Source: Siderastrea radians (taxonomy: Eukaryota; Cnidaria; Anthozoa; Scleractinia; Rhizangiidae). Taken from it: a stretch of DNA of 64,000 nucleotides. Numbering within the stretch: the first letter of the stretch is position 1; the number at the start of each line of letters is the position of its first letter. The notes below the pieces were generated by a model, which made no database searches, was not told the DNA's origin, and was given only the letters and a program-made list of their open reading frames with translations. Positions 46,301 through 58,300 of this stretch are shown here, piece by piece. The translations under genes were made by a program, and so were the position numbers. The stretch covers positions 6,565,537 to 6,629,536 of the forward strand of contig OZ024894.1 of assembly GCA_964017195.1 (NCBI GenBank). Reading direction: 5' to 3'.

Positions 46301-49300
46301 ATTCAACCTTCACGGTGACCGAACAGCAATTCTGGTCCGAGAAAATTCGAAAAACATTCAGCTATCGGCGATCTTCCCATGCGCTGGGCTTGTGGCGTGG
46401 ACACGGCCACACAGACAGAGACAGACAGTCTGTTGTTGGCGCGTGACCGGTGGTTTGAATTGACCAATGAGAATGGAGAATGCATGCAGCCTGCAACGGC
46501 CGTGACCACGCCCAAATTCCCAGGGCAATGGAAGATCGCCGATAGCTGAATGATTTTGGAATTTTTTCAGACCATAATTGCCTTTCGATCACCTTGAAAG
46601 CTGAATGGGATGCAGAAATTACGTGGCCTTATGAGTGTGGTGTTTTTATGGCTATTCTCTGCATTGCATTGTGACACGAGAGCGATTTGGTGGACTCGGT
46701 CGTCTCCAGTCACCTGTCTTCCTTCGTTTTAAGTGGAGAAACAACACCACGAACAACACCGAACCAAAAACTCGCCTAAAACGGCCACAAATTGAACCCA
46801 AATTACAAACAAGACACAAAGACAACCCCATGTTAAGGTAAGTGAAGTTTATTTCCACATTCATAACTTTATTTTAGCATTTTGAGAACCAAAGTGAATT
46901 TCCCATAGAAAGTCTTATCGCGAAGGTCATATTTTGCAACTCGATCGTACTGTCATTTTGAGCTTGGACCGCCTGTGGACAGACGTGTTCCATTTTCAGG
47001 CCTCGTCGCTGTCTCCTTAGCTCCAATACTTTTGCGATCAGTTGTTATTTTGATGAGCTTCTTTTGAACGTCACACCATTTCCTTTAAAAGTTCTTTTGT
47101 TGAATTGTCTGGTGCATCTTTTTTGGCTTCTTCTTTGTCTTCTTCCTTCTTCTATCTTTTAGTTTCTATCCTCTTAAGTTGTAACTAACTCAGTGAGTAT
47201 ATTAAAAACGCAAACAACATTCTTCGACTTCAAAGTGCAAAGCTGAACGGGTAATGATGATCGCTTACCATTCCATTGTTGGCGGTCTCAAGCGTTATGC
47301 TCAATGAAACATTATGAAATGAAACATTATGCTCAATGTTTCACGCTATTAGGCTAATTCTTGGTGCTCAACAAATGTCACTAGTTTGCTACTTTGTAAC
47401 CAGGCCTGGTCTTAAAATGTGGTACCTGGGCCGGTGCCTTGTGTGGGAATCTCATGGTTTTGGCAAAGTTTTTATAAGCACAAAGAGTCGCAGAAGGTTT
47501 GCACTATTATTCCAACATAATGCTCTATGCTTTTGCCTTACTATTGTGCTCAAAATTATGTCGGCATAATGTGGACAACCCTAATAGCGGATGCTTCAAG
47601 GACGTTGCCTCCTAATAGAGATGACCATCGGAAAAAGTAGATCTTAGCTAGGGTTATTGGATTCCAAAAATAATAGAGATGTATTGTAACAAGAGAGGAT
47701 GAACTAAGAGAGTGAATCCCCGTGCCCCATGACAATTATTTGAAATTTATTATTGGTTTGTGTTCCCATGCAGCGAAGGTTATTTCTATCTGCTGTTTTG
47801 AGGTCAACAATCTAAAATAACATGACGCCATTGTAACTGACCAATGAGGTGTCGTCCTTAAAATAACCACTCAGTATGACACAGAACCAAAAATACATTT
47901 CAAATCATTTTCTTCGGAAGAGGCCCATGTATGGGGAATTCGCTCTCTTCCTTCATCCTCTCTTGATTGTAACCGCGCATTTTTTAGAGATAATTTAGCA
48001 ACAGCAATTTTAGAAAGGAGTTAAAATACAAAGAATGCATGGCAACTTCTTTCCAAATTTAAGCTCAACTACCTCTGAAAAATGCGTGGTTACCCCAGTT
48101 TTCTTTTTGGATTCTGATAGCCAATGTTAATGTATTTTAAATTAGTTTTATATTGTAATATCTATTTTTATCTCTTTTCTTAGTTTTTAATTTTTTATTT
48201 TTATTATAATTTGCAGGGCCCCACTGAAAACTGCCACGGCGAGTGGGCTCCCTGGTTAAATATTATTATTATTATTATTATTATTATAGCCCTTGATAAG
48301 ATCTGTTTTTTCCACAAAGTCATAAACCGCGGAAAAATATTGTAGTATTAGGGGGCAAATTCCTTAAGAAACCCGAATATCCCGAGATGCGCAGAACGTA
48401 TGCGCAGGAACAAAAGGAGGCTCCGTCCTTAAGGGGTTGAATTTCAGCGCATCTGCATTCAAAACTTCTAAGAAATCGTAATTTGCTTATTTATTAAAAC
48501 CAATATTTAAAACTGATAATAATCAAGCTCCGTCAATAAAACTAATCGATAAAAATCGATACAGTTAGAAGAGTAGGAGAATTGTGAGTGTCGATTTTCA
48601 TCGATTAATGACACCAATCAATAATAATTGATTTTATTGATTATATTGATTGCTTTCCGATGATCGATTTTCATCGATTGGACACGACGGGGCATACCCA
48701 CATCAACTAGAGTGATTTTCAACTTAAGCTATTACTACTTATAGCAGAATCAAGAAACGTCGACTTTGAAATCTGTTTTCAAACTGCACGTACTTCCCAT
48801 TTGCCTTTTGTCTCTTTCAGCAATGTTTTCAATTGCGGACATACAAAAATCCAGCACTTGAAGAAGCGTGAGCTCGCGCAACATTTTGAATTGGTGCGCT
48901 CGGTCAACACTGGGTAAACAACAAACAGAGCCAACATAAAAAATCTTTGGTGTTCGACCTCCTGCATTGAACATTATAGCTTCCTTTTATGAAGGAAAGA
49001 AAACAAAAACTACTAGTTTGAAACAGATCAGTAGAACAAACAAAACGAAACTCGAATTCGAATTCACCACCCACGCAAGTGTTAACGTTTTCCCTTCTTC
49101 CATAGAAACAGCGCACGTATGTGCCTTGCAGCTATAGTGTGATCTCTATCACGCAATGTGGTTAAGTTAAACAAAACTTTGAAAATGAGACTTTTCCATT
49201 TACAGAGCAAAGCACACCCCTACGCTGGAAAGATCGAAGCTTCTTGATTTTCTCTTTAACAATGGAATATCACAAACAGTGAATTGAGAATACTACAGTT

Positions 49301-52300
49301 TATTTAACATGCCCGTAAATTGTGTACGGCTATATTGTGCATATTGCCAACGTACGCTTAAAGCAATATTTTCAGGAGAAAAGAACAGATTAAGCTCGTT
49401 TATTGCTCTTTGTTAGTGTTTAGATGTCTCAGCGCTTATTAAGACTTGATGATGAACCGTATTGAGCCGCATTAATTCATTCGTTAGTTCAGCACATTTT
49501 GTGATATTTAGCCGTGGAACGTCTTTCTGTCCGTTGTCTGTTGGGTATTCGCCTGTATTTATTTGCCAGAACTACAGTTGAGAAACAAACCTTACTGAAG
49601 CTCGCGACTTATTTTACTCAACGAGGACATCGCGATCAGTTAAGGAGGAACAAGTTGTGAGGAGAGGTTTACCCATGGTTCCTTTAAATTACAAAAAATG
49701 TGTAAAATCCATCCTTGTCAACAGAATGCACTGTAACCTTGTACAGGTATGTACGCCTACTTTTTAATTGCTTTTGAAAAGAATATTTAGGCAGTTTAGT
49801 CCTCTGATTTATCCAATAGATTCAGCATTTCCTTTGTACTTAGTTTCTTTGAGAAACCGCACAGAGTCAGCGTTTCTTTTGTTGTGCGTTTGTTTTACGG
49901 AAGCCTTTTGCTTTGCCTTTTTTTTTCCTTAAATTTTTACCTGGTCACGCACGAGCAGATCCAGGGGGAGGGTTGAGGGGGTTGCAACCTCGCTCCCTTA
50001 CCCCCCATAGGAACTATGAAGACTGACAATCCACCTTTCCTAAAATCTTAGATCCGCCACTTAATAACGTCATTTAATGACGTCATAGGCTAATGCTAGA
50101 GCCTAAACAAATTTGGCTAGTCGCTGTTGGCTGGTGGCTGATGTCCACCTCTGTGAAGTCCCGGGGGGGATATTGTGGAAGTTTTTGGGTGGGGGTGTGC
50201 CGCCAGGACTGAGAACCTTACCCTGTGCCATAGACAGCGGCACATACCCCTATGGCGTAAAAGTGGCAGGCCTGGCCTCCCCCGGGCTTTGAAGTGTTTG
50301 CATTTGATTTTGAACAACCAGGAAATATTTAATTTTGCTTCGAATGCGCTGTTTTGTGATTCAAATTTCCCGAAACAAGCACATCAGAAATTGTACACAA
50401 GACGGACTCGGGACCGCAATGAACCTTGACTGACTTTGCAAATTGCCATGCATATGAAGCTCGTTTCCGTTTACCTTTTTAATTTCCAAGCCAAAGTATT
50501 GGTTTCTGTGAGAGAATATTTGATTTCCGATTAGCTTAACTGAGTGAATTCGAATACGAGACAAATGTTTACTAAAACTAGGAAGCTAGCATGTTTTGAA
50601 ATAGCGAGCTGAAAGTAAACATTTTGGTACAGTTCGAAGGCAAAGTAAACCAATTTTGACCACAGGTGAACCAAGCTCAAAATGAGAGAATACGATCGAG
50701 TTGCGAAATATGACCTTCGCTATAAGACTTTGTATGGGAAATTCACTTTGGGTCTCAAAATGCTAAAATAAAGTTATGAATGTGGAACTAAACTTCACTT
50801 ACCTTAACATGGGGGTGTCTTGTGCGTACTTTGGGTGCAATTCGTGGCCGTCTTAGGCGGGTTTTTGATTCGCCGTTGTTGGCCCTGTTGTTTCTCCACT
50901 TAAAACGAAGGAAGGCGGGTAACTCCAGACGACCACGTCCCACAAATCGCTCTCGTGTCACAGTGCAACGCAGGGAATCGCCATGAAAACACCATATTCA
51001 TAAAACCAGCCTAAGGGTACCGGTGATCGAACGGCAATTCTGGTCTGAGAAAATTCGAAAAACATTCAGCTATTGCATGGCGATCTTCCCGTGCGCTGAA
51101 CTTTTGACTTGGACACGGCCGATGAAAACTGCACGAGATCAGATTACATTCTGCACTCTCATTGTTCAATTCAAACCACCGGCCACGCGCCAACAACAGA
51201 CTGGATGGATTAAACACAGTCATCTTCAGAATACTCGTCTTTTGAGTAGCTTTTACTGTCACGTACGTGGCCCTCTTCATCTCCCTCCACTGGCTTGGAT
51301 AGTTCTTGAATGATGTGTCTGCTGGCCTCCAGTTTTGCCTTCTTAGTTGAGTGTTGTCCTAAATTATGGTGGGTTGGGTACTTGGTGTCCAGCTCAACTG
51401 CTTTTAACTTTGCAAGGCTCCCATCACGAAACATGGTGACGCCAGTCATAGTCACAGTAGGTCTTTCTGGATTCTGCATCAGCTTGTCGAGTTTTCTCTC
51501 TAACTCTAACTCTAACTCTAGAAGTATCATGAGATCAACATAGTTCCTAGCAGCTTCTTCTGTCATCATAAATGTCTTGGAAAATTCTTGAATGTTGTTT
51601 AACTCATCAAAGAAAACTTATCTTGTGCGAAGTCCTCTTTAACTACCCTTGGGTGGTAAACATCGACACTTCTGTTGGTAGTTGGGGTATCGTTTGCAGC
51701 AAGGTAATGGCAACCAGAACTTTGTGCATCAGGATTAGTGTTGGGAACACGGCAAAAGCAAGAAGCGGTCACAAATTGAAACAAAATCGAAGGAAAGCTA
51801 AAAAACGGAAGGTCTCGGGAAGACTGAGAACATGGAAAAGGTTGGTCGGTACATTTTACTGATTTTAGATACTGCTCCATCTCAAGTCATTGAGATTCAT
51901 AACCTACACTACGAAGCTTTAGGAAGTTTATCAACTTGTTAAATTAAATATCTTGAGAAGATCCATCATAACGGCCTACTATCAAGTGAAGCAGTTTCTT
52001 GTATTCAGGAGTATTTCAAGAACTTTCCAAATAGCAGGAGTAGTGAAGCAGGTTATGCAGAGGAAGGACAAGCAAATTATGGTGATAATGGTGACGACTA
52101 TGGTAATGATGACGATGGCAATGAAGACTGAGGATGACGATGATGACGACGACGATAATGACGACGGTAGTGGTGGACGATAGACATGTCACAGATGAGG
52201 AAAGTAGGAAGTAGTAGTTGTTTTACAAGAGGTGAAACGTATTGGATGCAAAGTTGTTTAATATTGAAATAAATGTTGCCTGTTCAGTTTGATGTTAGAA

Positions 52301-55300
52301 CGTTTGTTGATTGACGTTGTTCAAACTGTACATTTCTGTTATTAAAGAGTCCAACTTTGTATAACAAAGCTCCCTGATATGCATGCAGATATTTATGTTC
52401 CCCCCCCCTTTTTTGTCTACATAAAAATCGTTGACCCTCCCCCTATTTCCACCAGCTCTCCCCCACCTCTAAATAATGACTGGTCCCTTATAAGTAGTAC
52501 GTGAAAACGAAGAGCTTTACTTACTTCGCACTCTGTAATTGTCACCTAGGTCAAGTTGCTTGGTTAACCTGAAGGTAAGGGGGGGGGGGGTGGGGTCGAG
52601 AAGGTTAGGGTTGGACCGAACGGTGGTGTAAAACCTGTAGGTTGTCATGATAAATTTTACCATATTGTGCTACAAAAACGTCATGGTGAACTGTGAACTG
52701 TGACGTATCGCAGGCCCAATGTTGATAATGAGTTTTGTTCTGTGAATTTCTCTACGTAAACATTATTCTATTTAACGTGTCGTTTATTCTACTGCCAAGC
52801 TAACCTAAGTTAACTGATTTGCTGTTTTTATGTCGTTGCAGTTTTGACGTTTTTCCTTGGACAAGGAACTTGTGACTTAAGTAAGTTTTCAATAGCAATT
52901 ATTTTGATCGAGCACTTCACATAGATCTTGCTCTATGTACGCTTTTAAGGTTTCCTAGCTACGCATGCCGTTTGACTCAGTCCAGTGGCAGCTACTAAGT
53001 CAACCGTGCGCATAGTATCCGTCCCTTGACTGGTTCGCTAGTGTGATTAGCTTCCCTGCTCGACTCGCTCCTATTAACTGTACTTCCGGTCATGTCGTTT
53101 TTTACCCGTTCTCCTTTTACCCGTTCTGTATTTGCTGTTTTAATTTAAGGTGTCTTAATCGAAATCAGATTAAAGCCACTGACTCAGTGACGTTTCGTAA
53201 ATGCCTATAACTTTGTGAAATTTTGGTTGACTAGAACGAAATTTTTGCAAATAATACACGATGTATCTACAAATATGACAAAGGTAACTGGTATAACAGT
53301 CGATGAATGAAACGGGCGAAATATTTTTCTAACTACAACGCACTATTTCAACAAAGTTCAGAGGTCGTCATACAAAATTGTGAGTTGGGATTTTTGTACA
53401 ATTTCTCGCCAGGTCTTGAATCAACTTAAATATACTCAAACGTAAAGTGCCCAAAATTTTTTAGACACATGGGCGGAACAGATTTCCCGGGAAAATTTGA
53501 ACGTCAAAATGCAACCTTGGATTTCTACGCCAGCTGTGCTTTCGAACAACATCACAAACTTTTTTTAAAAATCCTGGGCAAAGTCTGTATTTCTTCTATA
53601 CATGTTTATTTATAGATCGATGCTCAGATTTCAATGACAACAACCACATCAACAGAGGGTGGTCTGCCCATGCTTTTATAGACGCGGTCTTGAGCCCTAG
53701 CTCCAAGCTAGCCTGCGCCGCAGACAGTCTACACCTGGACTGTATCCAGGTTTTGAGTGACACGTCCGGCTGCACCGCAGGCTACTCCAAGCCGGCTTAA
53801 GTCGCAAAATTCCCTCAGCTTTTCATTGTTTCAGAGAAATGAACCATACCATTTTCTTTTCAATTTTCTTTCAAATGAGCTACAACACTTTTCCTACACT
53901 GCGAGTAGTCTCTAATTTTGGCGATTGCGATTGTGGGGCGGGCGAAATACATACGCACGCGCGCGAAATATCGAGGAGACGCGTGTATTTTGCCCTCCCA
54001 ACAATCGCCATCGCCAAAATTAGAGACTACACTTTTGCACATTTTGCTACGGCTCTAGCGTTCTTGGACGAGAAAATCGTTCGAGGTAGCAACGAAGACG
54101 TGTTTTATCAGAAAAGGCTTTGGGTTAAGCGCAGTAGGTAACAGAGGAAGCTAGAAGACCTCATACTATTTCTTATTTACTCTTTTCCAACGAAACAAAG
54201 ATGACTGTAACACATCTGATAAATCATCAATGGTTTTAAGTCCATTTGGAACAAATTGCACTTAAAGGGAAGTGGTCATAACTATCGTACATGCTAGAAA
54301 CCCACCAGAAAGAATGGAGACGATTGTGTCCTCCTAGACACCCTTAAGAGCCCCCTACCATTACTGCGAAACCTATGGCATCTTGGATAGCCCCGCCTCC
54401 CTCCATTAACAAGGATATTAATTTAAAGTCATGTTCTCTGGCTCCACATCATAATAAATAGCAACACAGGAAAGTACTGCTCAGTAGCTCTCATTTGAAT
54501 GGTCACATAAAAGTTAAGTTCATCTCAATAAAAAGCACACAGGAAAGTAATGCTCAGTACTTAGCTGCACATTTGGCTGAGCCCACATAATTCAGTTATA
54601 TAATCAATATACTTTGAGATATATCACATAAGTACGTGCCTATGCCTGCATGGGGAGGTGGGGTTCAGTAACTTCTTGAGAGAAAGGTAGAGGGCACAGA
54701 CCAAAGAAACTGCATAAAAGTTTACAGTAAATATACTGTAGAATAAATGGAGAAAGACGACATGTACCTGACGAACAAAATACGCATATATAATGATTCA
54801 TTTTCGTTGGTTTCTCTACAGCTTGCCCAAATGGTATTACAAACATAACAGGCCAAACGAGAGGTGAACTCGTGTATCCCGGCTCCGGAAATTATGGCAT
54901 AAACGAGACAAAATGTTGGAGGATTGAAGTTCCTGAACCTTATGAAGGCATCGGGATTTATACTCACTAGTAAGATTAGCAAATTCTTTCATTGTCATAA
55001 TTAAAGATGATCCTTACTGTTTAGTTTGGGTTGTCCCTCCAACGCTTAGTGGAGAGAAGCGTTTCGTGTTGGCTACAACGGTTATAAAGTAAAATATCCT
55101 TTCCATGACTCCATCATTCTAAGACGGGAATGTAAAATATAACATGAGTTTTTGACATGTTAAAATTGCATGTGAAAATGGCTGCATAAGTTAAATACGG
55201 TACAATTTAAAATGTAAAGGGTATCATAGTGGAGTCTTGCATCTTTCCATGACTGTCCTACTTATAAAAATTAAACGAATCAAAGTGACTGGCTTTCTTT

Positions 55301-58300
55301 GACATTTCCTTGGGACTTGAAAATTCTTTGCCCAGATTTTTAACCTCCAGGTCTTGTTCATCTCTTAAGTTCTTTCTCTTTGTGCAAATGAAGGTGTCGG
55401 CATGACCGGCAGTGGCGGGTGTAGGGGGAGGGAGGCCAACAGCGTAGACCAGTGGATCAAAGTTACAAGAAAACCTTATCCATTCTTTCCATTTTTTTCT
55501 TACCCATTATTTATTTTGAAGTATCAAGTATACAAGTTATCGTTTATACCACTCCTGTCAAATAAAAAAAATTCTGAATCCGCCCTTGCTTAACGATACC
55601 GATATCATCTGCAACGTCATATAAATCACATTTAAACTCACATGCAACGCATGCATCACCCAGATAGTACTCATGAAGTTTCCGTTCTTATTCTCCCCCA
55701 GCCAGGAATTAGAAGAATGCCTCAATTGTGACTGCGACTATCTCCAGATTACTTCCTATTATCCCTATTTGGGGTCTGGAGGCGAATGTGGCAGAAACAC
55801 CCCCAATTATCAAAAATATATTGCGCTCCAGACGCGAGGCCAATACCCCTACAGAGCTTCACGCGGAAGAAATATCTACATACGTTTGGTTACTGACGAC
55901 TCTGTTCATTACAGAGGGTTCAACTTCTCATTCATCGTCAAGTCCGACAGAGGTAAGTGATATGAGAGTAAGCTAATAGCCATTAAGTGAGCAAAGAATA
56001 TAGTTCAATTTTAAGTTTTAAGCCTATCGTTACAGCAATTACAAACAACACAATTATCTTATCTTATCCTATATTAAGGACGGTGCCTCCTTTTGTTACT
56101 GCGCATACGTTCTGGGCATCTCGGGGTATTCGGGTTCAGTCTTAAGGAATTTGCCCACTAATACAACAATATTTTTGCGCAGTTTATGACTACGTGGAAA
56201 ATCTTAGCAAGGGCTATCAGGATACAAAAAAGAAAGTTCGGTTTTTGTATTCTAACGCTTTTTTTACAATTATGCTTGCTTAATTATCTGTCAAAAATGC
56301 GTGTTTAACCAAATTTTTCTTTTTGGATTCCAATAACCCTTGCTAAGATCTGCTTTTTCCCCGTAGTCGTAACCTTTGCAAACATACGTCTGTATTACGA
56401 GGCACCGTCCTTAAGAGTGTTAGCAACGAAGCAAAAGTTCTTTCCAAAAATATTCCTCAATGCGATCACCGAAGATGAGAATTTGATAAAAACTGTTAAT
56501 TCATTTGCGCCCATTAGATATGAAGTGATGGTAATGAGCGCCTCGTTGATTAGTTATCACCTCATAGCCAATGCGAGCTGCCCAAGCATCCCTGGTAGAA
56601 ATCCTGTAAGGATTCCGCAACAGCATTTTCTGGGATCCCGTAGGATCGTGTAAGATCCTCAAGGATCGTTACAGGATCCTCAAGGATCGTTACAGGATCC
56701 TCAAGGATCGTTACAGGATCTCAAGGATCGTTACAGGATCCTCAAGGATCGTTACAGGATCTCAAGGATCGTTACAGGATCTCAGGGATCGTTACAGGAT
56801 CTCAAGGATCGTTACAGGATCCTCAAGGATCGTTACAGGATCTCAAGGATCGTTACAGGATCTCAGGGATCGTTACAGGATCTCAGGGATCGATACAGGA
56901 TCCTCACGGATCTTTGCAGGATCCTCAGGGATCGTTGTAGGAACCTGAAGAATCGTTGCGGGAACCTCAAGGATCGTTGCAGGACCCTCAAGGAACTCTG
57001 CAAGATTAGGCAAGTTCCTTGAAGATCTTTGAGGCTTATAGGTGAGGAAGCCCCTCAAGATCTTCAAATGTCCTTATGAAGATCTTCAAAGATCGTTAAA
57101 GATCCTTCCAAGATTATCACCCAGCGATTATTAAACGACTCTATGAATAAGTCACGAATAAAGTAAACCAAACACATAGGGAACAAATAACACGGACTCC
57201 CTTGTTATTGCGTGATCATTAAGGTCAGAGCAGCTTGAAAAGGACGGCTGTGGTTGGTGAACTCAACTGGCGTTTTGAAAACATGAGAAGAAGCTATATT
57301 TATACATAGTCATGGCGAATTGTTACTAGATGGTATTTTTGTATTTCGTTTTTGTGTTTGTCTTTTTTTTTCGTGATTAATAAGTGAAGCGTGAATAGTC
57401 CTTTCAGATTGTTGAAACGTTAGTTCATGTCAACAACAACAGTCTTTTTCAGAACAACTCTCATACTTAGCAGACTGAGGTGAGACTGCTGGGCTCAAAG
57501 CATTAACCACAAATAACACAATGAACCAATCAAAAGAAAAATGTCATTGCTATCATTACATCATTAATTATGTGAAAGTTCCTATATAAAATATAGTCAT
57601 TTTTTTCAAACTAAATTTGCAAGTAAAACTGACGGCCAAACTTGAATCCGACATAGCAGTCTACGTCTATTCACTCGATTATCAGCAGTTGTTCCCATTA
57701 GTTACTGTATACTCCAGAGATTAATGGAAGATTTAACTTCTTTCACTTTGTAGAAGGGAAAAAGAGCTACCTAAATGCCTCTGAAGATGAAACAATCACG
57801 TTTGGCACCCCAAAGTTTGGCATCAAAACTATCCTGCGAGTTTCGCTTGGCAGTGGTGTTTAATTGTTCCTGAAGGACGCCAGGTAAAAATCACTTTTGA
57901 CACCTTCGAGTTGGAACAAAGTGAGAACTGCGAAAAAGATTACTTGGAGGTCCGAGAAGCCTACTTTAGGGATCCTAACCGCGATCCTACTGACATCCGG
58001 GGAGAATATGGAGCAATCCTCGCCAAGCCCATGTGTGGCAGCACCAAGCCGAGCACAATACAGAGCTCTGGAAACATGGTTTGGGTGCAGTTTAAAAGCG
58101 ACAGCAATACAACCACCACCTACAAGGGATTCAAGGCATCCTTTACTGCAGGTACGTATACTACAGATATCACTGCCGTTACTGTATAGTTAGTTAAGCC
58201 CTCAGCTCACTATATTTTATTTGTCTTTTTATGGGCTTTGTTATATATATCTTAATGCAGGCCGTTAATCGTGCACAATTTTGGCCATCCGTGCCCTCTC

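Larger units (their letters stand above)
46984..50661. other. intronic stretch of the CUB gene without genes
   Basis: Holds a decayed TTAAGGACG-family MITE (about 47600-48428) with a LINE/SINE tail inserted in it, ATCGAT-rich small palindromes (48540-48680), and a G-rich tract (49958-50010). No exon with CUB or other recognisable content was found. Confidence 0.5.

Noticed and set aside
46031..46864. Paired ORFs with Cys-rich translation on opposite strands
   Set aside because: Same sequence read from the two arms of the palindrome.
51499..51522. CTCTAA repeats as an interstitial telomere
   Set aside because: Only four units, not TTAGGG, and they lie in an open coding frame as Leu-Glu repeats.
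52078..52183. Acidic ORF with a poly-Asp end
   Set aside because: Product of a GAT/GAC microsatellite.
56640..57000. CRISPR array
   Set aside because: Units are contiguous without unique spacers and the context is a eukaryotic intron.
56873..57067. Minus-strand ORF with repeated Pro-Ala-Thr-Ile motifs
   Set aside because: Direct translation of the minisatellite.
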